Source: Cordilura impudica (lineage: Eukaryota > Arthropoda > Insecta > Diptera > Scathophagidae). Taken from it: a DNA stretch of 64,000 nucleotides. The position numbers and the translations under genes are program-made. Shown here in pieces: positions 21,795-32,310 of the stretch. How positions within the stretch are numbered: the stretch's first letter is position 1; each line of letters starts with the position of its first letter. The stretch is from assembly GCA_963682025.1 (NCBI GenBank), contig OY821519.1, positions 136,071,094-136,135,093 on the forward strand, given 5' to 3'. The notes under the pieces were generated by a model. It had not been told where the DNA came from and did not search any database. It saw nothing but the letters and a program-made list of their open reading frames with translations.

Positions 21795-22330
21795 CTTTAA
21801 TGGAAATTTTTCAGCTTTGTGACCACCAGCTAAAAATTCATTATGAAGGTTCGTCATATCCCGGTGCGTGCCACGATTCCTTTATATGGAACACCAGTGA
21901 CCTACGAACTTTTTTTGAGCAAAAGTATTTGCATGGTGAAACGAGCTTTTGGCTATAAGGTGAAATTGTTCACATGGGAGATGCTAGATATCCTTTAGAA
22001 CCATGGTTCTTGATCCCGCATAGAGTTCCTGAGGGCGGTTTGCCAGAAATGCAATTTAATGAAACCAATTCAAAATGCCGCAACATTATCGAGCGCACCA
22101 ATGGAGTGTTAAAGAACCGATGGCGATGTCTTTTTGGCGCATTACATTCCAGATTAGGCAGTTAAAATAGTGATCGTATGCTGCGCTTTACATAAGATAT
22201 GTATCCATTGATACATACCCAGCGATTTCATACAGTTAAGTATACCAAAAGAGGAGCCAATAACATCAATTTCCCATTAATACCTAGCCGCCGCTCAAAC
22301 TCTTAGCGCTAATATTGGACAAACACTTTT
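21795..22330 (+). pseudogene. Harbinger transposase (HARBI1-like), 3' part
   Basis: Continues the nuclease: YEGSSYPGACHDSFIWNTSD, a stop, then GDARYPLEPWFLIPHR with the second catalytic Asp. FNETNSKCRNIIERTNGVLK carries the catalytic Glu and runs into NRWRCLFGALHSR. The family pattern is GDxGYPL...FN..h...R..vE...G.LK.R. The open piece at 21974-22162 is the best preserved. Non-functional because split and frame-broken. Confidence 0.8.
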
Positions 22331-22529
22331 CTAATTTTAATAAATAATTTTTAATCAATTTTTTCTAAAGATTTTGCATTTAAAAATTAAAAAACACAAA
22401 TAAACAATTCATAAAAAAAACTTTCAAAATTATTTTTAAGTTTAAAAAATAGGTAAAAACTAAAAATAATTCACAAATGAAAACACAGTTTACATTACAA
22501 GTAAAAAAAAAACTAACAACAAAAACTCT
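22331..22529. other. Harbinger spacer, no gene
   Basis: AT-rich sequence between the convergent transposase and Myb-like remnants. Probably their shared 3' region. Confidence 0.4.
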
Positions 22530-22659
22530 TTCACAAATCACTTCGGTATTCTTGCATTTTCAGTCTAGCTTTTTCCACTTCGCAACTTCTGCATAAAGGC
22601 ACTGTGCCGCTGTATTTCTTATATTTCCTTTCGTTCCAATCTTTCCATTTACTTAAAAT

Positions 22660-24600
22660 GTTTTTTTTTTTATATTAACCAATACTCAGGGGATGCCCCC
22701 TACAAATGCAGTGCATTGTGTTGATTTCAGGGAAATAGGTTGTGGGAAGGAGGAAAGAGGGGTAGTATTTCTGGATAGTTGACTTAAATTTTATTAGATT
22801 ATAACTGTCAGGAAAGACCTCTGCGGGGTGTTATTCCACATACGGCTAGTTCGACTGATGAACGAATTCTCTCTGTAATGCGTTGTGCCGTCAACTGGAC
22901 AATGGACTACAAACGGATGTGATCTTCTAGAAAAGCGGGTGGAGCGAACCGAAACTCGGGCACTTGGAATAAGTTCGCTAATCTCAGAAGAACATTTCCC
23001 ATGGTAATATCTATAGAACAGTGTTACACAACCCACATTCTGACGGTGTTCTAATGAATCAATAGAGTTGGATACCCTACTGTCATTGATGAGCGCCAAC
23101 GCCTTCCTTTGCACACGGTCCAGTAGCTCCAAAATAGACTTTGAAGCTCCTGCCCATATATGGGAGTTGTATTCCATTTTCGGTCGGATGCAAGTAGTAT
23201 AGATTTTAAGGAGATCAGAAGGAGTGAAATAATTTTTACACCGTTTTAGAAAACCACGACACTTGAGTGCTTCTTTCGACACTTGAAAAACATGCTCGTT
23301 CCAATGAACATCACATTAAATTCTCATGCCTAGAACATCAAGAGTATCCGATTCCTCATTACCTATACCACCCATATATCTGTGGTCACAAGCATTAACC
23401 GCCTAAGTCGAAAATCATGCTTTTGAGAAAAATAAATTTTAATAAAAATATATTGGGGCTTCATTACGACTTAGGTCAGTATGTTTTCATTAATAACTTT
23501 TTATTAAACAGTGTTTGAGGAATGGAGATTTCACGTAAATATATAGCGTTTTTAGCAGAATATGACTCGACTTAGGCGGTTATCGCTTGTGACCACAGAT
23601 TTACAGATGAAATTGTTGATTCCATGGCCCTATGGGTCAACATACAGCATTGAGTCTTCAGCGCATTACAGTCAACCCTATTCGCTTTACCTTACTCGGA
23701 GATTGTTAACAGGTCTTGATTGAGTGTGTCATTCATTGTCTGCCTTCTGCCCCCAACGTCCAAGAGGCTTGGAATACAATTAAAGGAAAATGAACGACAA
23801 ATTCTGCTGTCATCTGCGAAAGAATAAATAGAATTAAAAGTTTGACCAAGAAGGTCATTCAGAAAGATAAGGAAAAGAGAAGGAGAATGAGAAGGAGAAA
23901 GAACGGTACCTTGGGGTACCCCTGAATTAAGCTGAAACTCATTAGATGAGACCTAATCAATAACAACACGTATTGTTCGGTCTCTGAGAAAACTCGATAT
24001 AAATCGAGAGAAGTCATTATCGACCCCAAATGCAATAAGCTTTGATATCAATGCACCGTGCCACACACGATCAAGTGCCACACACGATGAATCCAGAGCA
24101 ACCACTTTACTTTCGCCAAAATTGCGAATAGATCGACTCCAGCGCTCAGAAAGTAGAGCTAACAGGTCTCCCGTGGAACGATTTCTACGGAAGCCATACT
24201 GACGATCATTAGTAAGTGAGTTGGCCTCTAGGTAGTTCACAAGATGGAAATTGATCATGCTCTCCATCTCCTTTGAGAGCGCAGAGCAGATTGCAATTGG
24301 ACGTAATTTTCAGGGTTATTAGCCGCACCCCATTTAGGGATTGGGTACCAAATGCTAAAAAAGGTTAGCCAATGGACTGGCTAGCGTCGAAAAGCACTGT
24401 TTCAGCACCAGTGCTGGTATACCGTCCGATCCCGAAGACTAATTAATGTTGAGATCCGAAAGAACCTTTTTAACTGCACGTGCTCGAAAGAATATTTTAG
24501 TACAAGATACACTTTCAAGTTCGGGCAGAAGTTGATCGCTATCCGGCAAAAACGAGTTTTTTTGAAGATCACCTAATATATCTGGAGATCTATAAATCCT
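22660..24600 (-). pseudogene. LINE reverse transcriptase, CR1/Jockey group
   Basis: On the minus strand VLSDLNIN-SSGSDGIPALVLK lies near 24450, IAICSALSKEMESMINFHLV near 24260 and RQYGFRRNRSTGDLLALLSE in the open piece 23953-24267. VALDRVWHGALISKL follows, then LFLIFLNDLL and the YSFADDS catalytic block near 23830. After the MITE at 23379-23599 comes the C-terminal part (22794-23282: CIRPKMEYNSHIWAGASKS, LLDRVQRKALALI, SHPFVVHCP). The 3' tail ends at an A-run (T-run on plus) near 22661-22671. Catalytic DV/SKAFD is altered to SSCVALD. Inserted into the Harbinger Myb-like gene. Confidence 0.8.
23379..23599. mobile_element. 221-bp MITE, same family as 21315-21742
   Basis: Ends TCTGTGGTCACAAGCA and, inverted, TCTGTGGTCACAAGCG. 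About half the length of the other copy, with a single rather than duplicated interior. Inserted in the LINE after TATA; the right flank reads TTTA. Confidence 0.8.
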
Positions 24601-25278
24601 TTTGTTATGTTATCATGGTTCTTTTGTTTCGCCGCTGCCAAACAGGAGTTCGCCAGAACCAGCAGTTCTTTCTGTACAAGTTTGGCCTGCAGTGCATCAT
24701 ACGAACTTTTAAGACGGTCTTTTTGGATAAGATAAATTTTTTACGGTGCGAAGTTTTTTTGCGATTAGAATCTGCTGCACCCATAGCAGATGGTGGCATA
24801 TTTTCAATTATTCCTTCTTTCTCCTCTGCTCTATCTAACGCAGCATCCATACAGGCAATATTTTGCGGGGAATTTAATATTTCTTCTGTGATAGGTGTGT
24901 CGATAAGGCCAACAGGCTTCACAGACACACCCCCGATATAAGATTGCATTCCTATAAGATTATAAACAGCAACTTCTGTAGGAGAAAACATTTGCTTCTT
25001 ATTTAGGCCACCTCCTTTTCACTTTTTATTTTTTTAAGTTTTGTGCAGCCTTTTGCCTTTTTCTGATCAGCCCACACCTTTGTATAATTGTGAAGATGTT
25101 AGCGTCATTAATCAATCATTTTTCAGAAAATCAACAACAAACCTTTTTCCACTCAGCAACACACTTAGCTGGAGGACCTATGGAGTTAAGATCGGATTCA
25201 GCGTTCCTCTAAAACCGTTCAAATACCTCTTTGCTATTGTTATGGAAACCACAAGCAAAGTCTGCATTTGCTTCCATT
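24600..25278 (-). pseudogene. Harbinger Myb/SANT-like protein, N-terminal part
   Basis: The ATG at 25278 begins MEANADFACGFHNNSKEVFE, and SIGPPAKCVAEWKKVC follows. This is the Myb/SANT-like trihelix found in the second protein of Harbinger transposons, which helps the transposase bind DNA and enter the nucleus. The conserved ...GPP.K....WKK.W pattern is visible. Several stops and frame changes follow. The open piece 24605-24991 includes part of the acidic linker. The end of the protein (RKYKKYSGTVPLC...ARLKMQEYRSDL) lies at about 22530-22655, across the LINE. Confidence 0.65.
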
Positions 25279-25360
25279 AAAGTTAACAAAAGTTGTAGTT
25301 GGGCTTTACTTGTAATTTTCGACGTGCAAGGACAATAAAATATTTATTTATTTATGTAAA

Positions 25361-25725
25361 CTAGCAGATTCCAGCCCTCGAAATTCGAGAGCAAATTCTA
25401 GGAAATTTTATTTCTTCATTAAATAAAGACCCTAAAGTTATGATTATCAATTCACAAATCAATACAAAAAAAACTAATTTTTATTACAAACACATAAACA
25501 AATTTATTAAACACACACATAACATTGTATAATTTTGTGTATGTGTTAGTAGCAACTTTAAATCTAATTTATTAAAAATAAAGGAAAAAATTTAAAAATC
25601 TGCAAATCTGCAAAACGGATAAAAAGAAATACCTTTCAAATAATACACGTTTGGTCAAAATCGGTAACAAACGGTAGACCAAAACATCGGTCACAAGAAA
25701 TCGACAAGCATATTAATATTATAGA
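25361..25725 (-). mobile_element. Complete 365-bp Helitron-like element
   Basis: On the minus strand it starts TCTATAATATTAATATGC and ends with the stem CTC(G/T)...CGAG, GGCTGGAATCTG and CTAG. The flanking bases are A before TC and T after CTAG, the AT dinucleotide into which Helitrons insert. No coding capacity. The best-preserved of the four copies and the reference for the family. Confidence 0.75.
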
Positions 25726-26059
25726 TTTTGTTTTATCAAAGTACTGCTTACATTTTTATGTAAACTCCCGTCTGTTTTGCAAGTGAAATTTTTTTAGGAA
25801 AAAAAAACAATATTGAAATGCATTGGGAATATCTACATTTTTCTCATCGAATATTTTTCCCTTCACATGGCTGATAATAATGATATTAAAACGTCAAGCG
25901 AATGAATTTTTATTCATAATACGAGTAAAGGGAAAAGTGAAAAATTTCAAGCTGAATTTTAGTTTAGAATTGGGCTGAATATGTCATCATTATATAGTGT
26001 TTCATCCATTGACAAACTTATTGAACATCTGGATCGTTACGAACAACTACATACTAAAG
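25726..26059. other. Possible Gag start, otherwise nothing
   Basis: At 25981 a plus frame reads MSSLYSVSSIDKLIEHLDRY. It resembles the start of a retroelement Gag but is open for only about 35 residues. No other feature seen. Confidence 0.25.
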
Positions 26060-26755
26060 TTTTGCATTTGGAAATCAAAACGTTTTAAATATTACCACCA
26101 TTAGAAATATAATAAAGAAACTTAAAAATAAGAAAAGTCCAGGCATCGACGGAATTTCAAATAAATACCTGAAAGCATTTCCTACGAAAGGTTTAGAAGT
26201 AGTTGCACATCTCCTCAATGCATGTATTAAACTATGTCACTTCCCACATATTTGGAAAAATTCTAAAATTATTGCTATTCCAAAGCCTGGTAAGGATCGT
26301 TCTAGCCCGGTCCCTTATAGACCAATAAGTATTTTAAATTCGATGAGCAAAATACTAGAGAAAATCATAAAGGAAAAAATTTTAGCGTTCATTGAATATA
26401 AAAACATTCTTCCTATCCAACCATATGGATTTCGTTCTGAACACAATACGACACAACCGTTAGTCAGAATAAAGAAAATTGTATAGGATAATTTTAACGA
26501 TAACAAAGCAACGGCAATGATGTTATTAGATATAAAATCTGCATTTGCTTCAGTGTGCCATGATGCGTTAATTCATAAATTAATCGTTAGTGGGTTACAT
26601 AAACCAGCAATTAAGATACTACAGAGCTTCATGAGAAACCAATATTTCAGAGTTCACATTGACAAAGATTTTTCCGAAGAATACAATATTACCGCTGGGT
26701 ATTTTCAAGGCTCGTGTCTTTCTCCAATACTCTACAAGATCTTCAACGCACAGTC
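26060..26755 (+). pseudogene. Jockey-type LINE reverse transcriptase fragment
   Basis: KNKKSPGIDGISNKYLKAFP, CHFPHIWKNSKIIAIPKPGK and YRPISILNSMSKILEKII precede the polypeptide block with LPIQPYGFRSEHNTTQPLV. The open piece from 26517 follows with MLLDIKSAFASVCHDALIHK and IKILQSFMRNQYFRVHI, ending at FQGSCLSPILYKIF. This order and wording is typical of the Jockey clade. One stop lies near 26484. The reading frame runs directly into a CACAGTCACG minisatellite at about 26745, so the YxDD part is missing. Confidence 0.85.
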
Positions 26756-27200
26756 AGGCGTGGTCACGCACAGTCACGGAGTGATCTAACTGTCATTACC
26801 CCTCATCCGATCGATCTGAAACTTGGTCATACACTTGCTGTGAAAAAAGATTAACTTTGACTTAGACACGCACAGTCACGATTGGTTACGCACAGTCACG
26901 GAGTGATCTAAATGTCATTTACCTTCATCCGACCGATCTGAAACTTGGACGATATAATTGCTGTAAAGAAAGATCAACTTCGACATAGTCACACGCAGTC
27001 ACGCATAGTCACGCACAGTCACGGAGAGATTAAAACCCCACTTCCCCTCATCAATGAATCTGAAACTTTGTCCATAGACTTGTTGTGGCCAAAGATTAAT
27101 TTTAAGATAGTCACACACAGTCACGCAGAGTCACGGAGATATTCAAAACTCATATGCATAAGGAAAGAAAGAGTTTAAATAAAAACTTTGTTTTTATGGA
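26745..27200. repeat. Minisatellite of about 120-bp units with CACGCACAGTCACG cores
   Basis: Units of roughly 115-130 bp each carry clustered CGCACAGTCACGGAG motifs followed by CCTCATCCGATCGATCTGAAAC. Three to four units are present. An inverted relative of the whole array, including the flank with CATATGCATAAGGAAAGAAA, lies at 54130-54580. Confidence 0.8.
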
Positions 27201-27209
27201 TTAGATTTT

Positions 27210-27504
27210 TTTTTGTATTAAATGTATGCTTAAATTTTTTTTTTATATTAATATCTGGACATTTTTAGCGAAATTTAAAATGTGAAGTTTTTCTGAATTA
27301 TTGTATGATTTCCAAGGTCTCGCAACATTCTTATAGGGATCAAACGCCGACTACATTAAATAATGAATTTCCTTTTTGTTCCATGAAGCATTTAGGTTTT
27401 CTACTCTAGTAAAGGAAAAATAATGAAATGTTTCAGATCGTAATTAATTCTTTATATAGAAGATACAACTATTGTTTGTTATAAGAAGAAATTATAATAG
27501 AAAC
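27210..27504. other. No feature recognised
   Basis: AT-rich sequence between the minisatellite and the next DINE. Confidence 0.4.
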
Positions 27505-28034
27505 TGGTCCCTAAACCGATCTTGACCATATTTGGAAGATTCACTTATATTTTGAAAAAATATATACAAACCAAATTTGAGAAAAATCTGTGCAATATTT
27601 TTGTTTTTTGATAGATTTAAGTGAAGATGGGGAAGCAGCTCTATATGGGGCCTATGACTAAGAATTTTCCTATTGGGATTATTTTTGAACTACTGATTAA
27701 TGGATGTAATAAACACATACAAACTCAATTTGACTGAGAACTATATGATAATTTGGAACTTATGGCAATTTATGTCGATTTCATAGGGGCCATTTGTATG
27801 GGGACTAGGTCTGAACATGGACCGATTCTCACCAATTTCAATAGCGTTCATCCCATGGCCGATGAAAGCTTATATACAAAATTTCATCAAAATATATTCA
27901 CATTTGCGACCTGTAGTTTGATTACAATCTTTACATGGACACACAGACGGACGGACGGACGGACATTGCTATTTCGACTCAAAAAGTGATTCTGAGTCGA
28001 TCGGTATAATTAAAGATGGATCTAGGACGAATAT
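27505..28034 (-). mobile_element. DINE/mini-me-type element, both ends truncated
   Basis: About two thirds of the consensus in minus orientation, with (GTCC)4 near 27947-27962. The TTATACCC end is cut where the next copy starts at 28035, and the hairpin end is missing. Confidence 0.7.
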
Positions 28035-28557
28035 TTATACCCTATACCACTATGTGGTTTGGGTATAATGACTTTGTGCTGCTGTTTGTAACAACCAAAA
28101 ATATTTGACCTAGACCCATCTTTAATTATACCGATCGAATCAGAATCACTTTTTGAGTTGATTTAACAATGTCCGTCCGTCCGTCCGTCCGTCCGTCCGT
28201 CCGTCTGTGTGTCCATGTAAACCTTGTAATCAAACTGCAGGTCGCAAATATGAATATATTTTGATGAAATTTGGTATATAAGCTCTTATCGGCCATGAAA
28301 TTGGAGAGAATTGGTCCATGTCCAGACCTAGCCCCCATACAGATTACCCCTATGAAATCGACATAAATTGCCATAAGATCCAAATTGTCATATAGATCTT
28401 ACTCAAATTGGGTTTTGTATGCGTTCATTACGTCCATTAATGAGTAATCCGAAAATGATCCCTTTGGCCCCATATTGGGCTGCTTCCCGATCTTCACTTA
28501 AATCTATTAAAAAACAAAAATATTGCACTGATTCTTCTCAGATATGGTTTGTATATA

Positions 28558-28826
28558 TGTGGCACCCTGTCACTATTTTGATTTATGTCATTTACATTTG
28601 TCTTATTATCGTAGTTATACTTTCATAGCTTGATAACAAATTTGGTTTTTTACATTATTCATTCTCTTTTGTTGTCCGACATCATACATACGTCTAAAAG
28701 CACGCGCTCTTCAAAATTAATTCAATATTTTAAGTATTCTGAATTTATAATTTATTTTTTAATAAAATAATTTCAATTGGAAAAAAACTCGCAATTTTGT
28801 TTATTGGCAATTCGATAAAATTACCA
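28558..28826 (+). repeat. 5' LTR of a Kabuki/CsRn1-like gypsy element
   Basis: Begins TGTGGCACCCTG where DINE sequence stops and ends TTACCA three bases before the primer site. No matching 3' LTR was found. Right border inferred from the primer site. Confidence 0.6.
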
Positions 28827-28829
28827 AAT

Positions 28830-28843
28830 TGGTGATCCCGACG
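28830..28843 (+). other. Primer binding site, tRNA-Trp type
   Basis: Reads TGGTGATCCCGACG. The CsRn1 clade characteristically uses tRNA-Trp with TGGTGACCCCGACG; one mismatch here. Confidence 0.6.
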
Positions 28844-28954
28844 AAAAGTGTTTTTAAGTTCTTTTTTAAACATTGGTGTCAGCGTCTCTATACCGAAAAC
28901 AAGCGTCATAACGGTACCTGTTGACATTTCTAGAAATCGTCGCTGATTACCAAA

Positions 28955-29671
28955 ATGACTGACGCGAGTGAAAAACCAACAATTTCACAGCCGGCAGTGG
29001 CCGAAGAGATGCCTCATCCACGTGCTGAATCACCAATAGCAGCTAATGTCGCTGCGGTGTATGCACGTCTTCCTTTGCCGCAAATGGCCAGTTCGAACAT
29101 AGAATCGTGGTTTACGACCATGGATTTCTGGTTCGTGGCATCCGGAGTTTCGAGCGACAAACAAAAGACAGCAACTGTTTTGGCAGCTTTAGACCCGAGC
29201 GTCATCTCACAATTATCAGAAGTCATTGCCGAGATGCCTCAAAATGATCGGTATTCATACATCCGCAGAAAAATAATTTATCATTTTGCCGACAGTGAGC
29301 AACGCAAACTCAATCGCCTCCTCTCGGAATTGCCCCTAGGAGATAAAAAGCCATCCGAACTCTTCTACGAGATGAGACGTGTTGCTGGGACTACGCTAGG
29401 AGAATCCGCCCTTAAGGGGTTGTGGATAAAGCGGCTTCCTGAAATTGTGCAACCAGTTGTTGCCGCGTCAAGTGGTATCGCCGCCGAATTCACGAGAATC
29501 GCGGACTCAATCGTGGACGCCATGTCGGGTAGCCAAATCAACTTAATATCGAAACACGTTCCCAGCGAAATCGATGAATTGCGCGCTGCTGTACATAACC
29601 TCACAAAACAGTTCGAAAATTTTACTGTTCGCTCACGTTCTCGCAGTCGTACACAGTCGCGTATTCAATAA
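28955..29671 (+). CDS. Gag protein, CsRn1-like, C-terminally truncated
   Basis: An uninterrupted 238-residue frame with a favourable start (CCAAAATGA). After an N-terminal arm come ANVAAVYARLPLPQMAS and WFTTMDFWFVASGVSSDKQK, then IRRKIIYHFADSEQRKLNRL and LPLGDKKPSELFYEMRRVAG, the Gag capsid pattern of Kabuki/CsRn1-type gypsy elements. It ends in an Arg-Ser run (RSRSRSRTQSRIQ) just before the zinc finger would be expected. Pol and the 3' LTR are absent, and DINE sequence resumes nine bases after the stop. The frame has no disabling mutation and is visibly less AT-rich than its surroundings, consistent with recent origin. Confidence 0.75.
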   Translation: MTDASEKPTISQPAVAEEMPHPRAESPIAANVAAVYARLPLPQMASSNIESWFTTMDFWFVASGVSSDKQKTATVLAALDPSVISQLSEVIAEMPQNDRYSYIRRKIIYHFADSEQRKLNRLLSELPLGDKKPSELFYEMRRVAGTTLGESALKGLWIKRLPEIVQPVVAASSGIAAEFTRIADSIVDAMSGSQINLISKHVPSEIDELRAAVHNLTKQFENFTVRSRSRSRTQSRIQ

Positions 29672-29813
29672 ATAACAGTGCCACTCAAATTTGGTTTATG
29701 CTTATTTTCTATATCGAATTAGTTGGACCTAAAGATAGGGTCTCTAAACCATAGTATAGGGTATCATATGGTCGGTCTAGATCGACTATAATTTTCTTAC
29801 TTGTTATTTATGA

Positions 29814-31339
29814 AAATATTTATTTTATTAATTTCAGTTTTTTTTTTTGTCGACCTTTTTTATTGTATTTCTTTGATATATTTAGAAATTCTTCTAATGG
29901 GCTTTTAAGGTCATAATCAATGTAAATAAAAGATTATTTATTTAATTATTTCATCCTACGTTTCGTTGGGATTTTTTCCATCTTCTTCAGGGATATTATA
30001 ATTTATTAGATCTGGTAACGACATAGATATACAAAGGGATAATAGTTAGTAAAACATCAACAATATGATTATAAGACACTCTTAGAAAACATATAACTTA
30101 CATATAATCTTTTTGTCAATTTTTCACATTTAATATTAAAACATTTATTTATTTATTTTGTCATTTCACCGAAATCCCCAAGAATTCACTAAATTTTCCC
30201 GCTTTTCTGGGTGATGAAAAATTCTAGGATTTGGCATTCCCTATTCAAAATGTAAATGAAAATGTCTAAGTTAAATAAAAACAAAGAGAAAAAAACAAAA
30301 TATTTTGCCAAGAAGACCAAATAGTCAATCGTCCATATAAAAAAGTTACAGCACACAAAAAAATTAAAATAATCATTGGTTTAACATAAAACAAGAACCA
30401 AAGAGAATAAACGAATATATAAAATTGAGTTTTATGTGGAAAATGGAAACAATATGCAAACAACATCAACCCAAAGCATAGAGAAAAAAAGTTGGGTTAG
30501 ACTTTAGAAATGATTGCAACAGTCAATAATTCTAAACTTATTTCATAAATATAAGAAATTTTAATAAATTCCACAAGTTCAGAAACTTTTTCTATGTCAA
30601 AATGTATAAACAATATTAGAATTTTTTGAGTGTATTTTGGTATGGGTCAAACTTATTTCTTTTGAGACGCAAATAAAACTATATTTGTAATAATATAGCG
30701 CTACAGAGTTGAGTAGAACTAAAGAAATAAAAAAGTACTGAACAATAACATTTCAAACTTCCATTACGTTTTGATTTACAAAATAGGGAACATTAATTTG
30801 GATTCCATTACAGTAAGTATGTCAATAATAAGTTCCAGCCTAATAAAAACTTTATGTGTGTACTTAATAACTTTTTTCATAAGTTTTTCTGTGTATTTTA
30901 AGCCCAATTGAACAAAATATAGAACAATAACAAAGAGATTTATGCCTAGATATATAATCCATATACTTATGTATAGTCAATTTTGTTGGACAATTTTTTT
31001 TCCCATAGAATAATAATATTGTTTTAGAAAAATAAATAAAAATTTGTTGTATATTTTAATAGTTGTTGGACTCTTGTACTTTTACAAAAATTTGACAATA
31101 TGCCAAAATTTGAATTAAAAAGAATTGTAGAATGAGTAAATCAAAATTTTGAATTTGTATTAAATATTCAGATTATTTATACGTTATAGTCTGTTATATA
31201 TGCTATAACCTCTATTACGTATTTTAGAAATACGAGTAGTCTAAGCTCCTAAAAAGGTCATATTTGATTAAAGTTTGTAGCGGATTCTAATATTATCGAG
31301 AGGCTGCTTTATATGGGAACCATAACACAAATTTGCTCG
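29814..31339. other. No gene; possible Penelope-like 3' motif
   Basis: AT-rich. On the minus strand at about 29950-30000, CCTGAAGAAGATGG is followed by AACGAAACGTAGGATG. This resembles the CTGAAGAAG...CGAAACGT sequence often found at the ends of Penelope-like and related repeats. No coding sequence nearby supports it. Confidence 0.25.
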
Positions 31340-31490
31340 TATATAATATTTACACAATTTCTGCCGCTCTTTGTAGCTACCAAAAATATTTGACCTTTTA
31401 TTATACCGATCGACTCAGAATCACACTCTAAGTCGATTTAACGTGTTCCGTCCGTCCGTCAGTCCTTCTGTCTGCCCGTCCAAATGTCTC
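31340..31490 (+). mobile_element. mini-me/DINE core fragment
   Basis: Contains the conserved core TTATACCGATCGACTCAGAA followed by GTCGATTTAACGTGTTCCGT and a GTCC/GTCT run. Both ends missing. Confidence 0.6.
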
Positions 31491-31645
31491 CTAAAATCCT
31501 TCAAAAATAATGCCCTAAAAGGATTTTTTTTTAAATTTGAATTATTTTTGGAGTTACAGAGCTATATATGTATATATAAATTAAATATTAATTTATTAAA
31601 GCTTTAAAAAAATATTTTTTTATGTTGCTAACATTATTTGATTCT

Positions 31646-31879
31646 CTAAATAAAAGTTAAACAAAACATACTCGTAGTTATTGATTCAGCGTTTTCCCAC
31701 GTTGAACGATCGTACGATGTTTTTGGTAACTGCGAGTGCGGATTCGGGTTACTGCCTGGGAATCCGCTTAGCATTGCGTTTTGACTTGCCACATTTAGCT
31801 TATGTTGTTGGTATGCGCAAATAACATATATAAATGCTACAAAAATCCCAGACAAATTTAAGGAATTCTTAAACAGCAT
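31646..31879 (-). CDS. Candidate host exon with signal-peptide-like start
   Basis: A 77-residue frame starting in good context (ACCAATGC). The N-terminus (MLFKNSLNLSGIFVAFIYVI then CAYQQHK) looks like a signal peptide or anchor. A polar segment follows, SGFPGSNPNPHSQLPKTSYD and RSTWENAES, whose codons are notably less AT-biased than the flanks. CTACGA/GTATGT near 31671 could be a splice donor just after it. It matches no transposon protein I know. It could be the first coding exon of a host gene whose other exons lie elsewhere on the minus strand, or chance. Confidence 0.3.
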   Translation of the reverse strand: MLFKNSLNLSGIFVAFIYVICAYQQHKLNVASQNAMLSGFPGSNPNPHSQLPKTSYDRSTWENAESITTSMFCLTFI

Positions 31880-31974
31880 TGGTAATACTAGTGAACCCTA
31901 ATTATTGGCACGAGCCAATATTATTTAAATAATTTCACAATTCACGTGAATTGTCACAAAACAAAAAATTAAAA

Positions 31975-32310
31975 TAGCATTTCCGTTCTCACAACGAAAA
32001 TGCAATACATGAAAATACTTCATTTATTTACAGACATTTTTCCTAAGGATAAATTAATGGGAACATACATAAGTTTGTTTCGATACCAATATCATTAACG
32101 GAAACAAAACACATGCTAAATCGACGAAATTAATTTTAAGCAATGGACAAACATATGACAAATTTAAACCAAAATTTAGTGTTTTACATTTCCGTTCTCA
32201 TAACGAAAATGCAACACAACAGATTATTTATTTTTTGTAGACCAAGAATGGGAACATACATAAGTTTGTTTTGTTACCAATACAACTAACGGAAACAAAA
32301 CACTCTTACG
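31975..32310. repeat. Direct repeat pair with GAACGGAAATG-type ends
   Basis: The block from CATTTCCGTTCTCACAACGA to AACGGAAACAAAACAC at about 31978-32113 recurs at about 32189-32303. Each contains GGGAACATACATAAGTTTGT. Possibly the subterminal region of a DNA transposon; no coding sequence. Confidence 0.7.

Larger units (their letters stand above)
19330..25280 (+). mobile_element. PIF/Harbinger-type element with nested LINEs and MITEs
   Basis: Inferred from a HARBI1-like nuclease on the plus strand (19372-22330) and a Myb/SANT-like protein on the minus strand (25278-22530). They are convergent, the gene pair carried by Harbinger transposons. Each gene is split by a LINE, and MITEs lie beside the first LINE and within the second. 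I did not find convincing terminal inverted repeats, so the outer borders are approximate. Confidence 0.6.
28035..29813 (+). mobile_element. DINE/mini-me-type element split by an LTR element
   Basis: The first part (28035-28557) starts TTATACCCTATACCAC and has (GTCC)n at about 28171-28205. The last part (29680-29813) ends with a degenerate palindrome and TTTTCTTACTTG. The LTR and gag lie between. About 140 bp of the element at the junction are missing, so a deletion accompanied or followed the insertion. Confidence 0.75.

Noticed and set aside
29940..30010. Penelope-like terminal or ribozyme motif
   Set aside because: Only a short resemblance (CTGAAGAAGATGG, CGAAACGTAGG); no RT or GIY-YIG sequence nearby.
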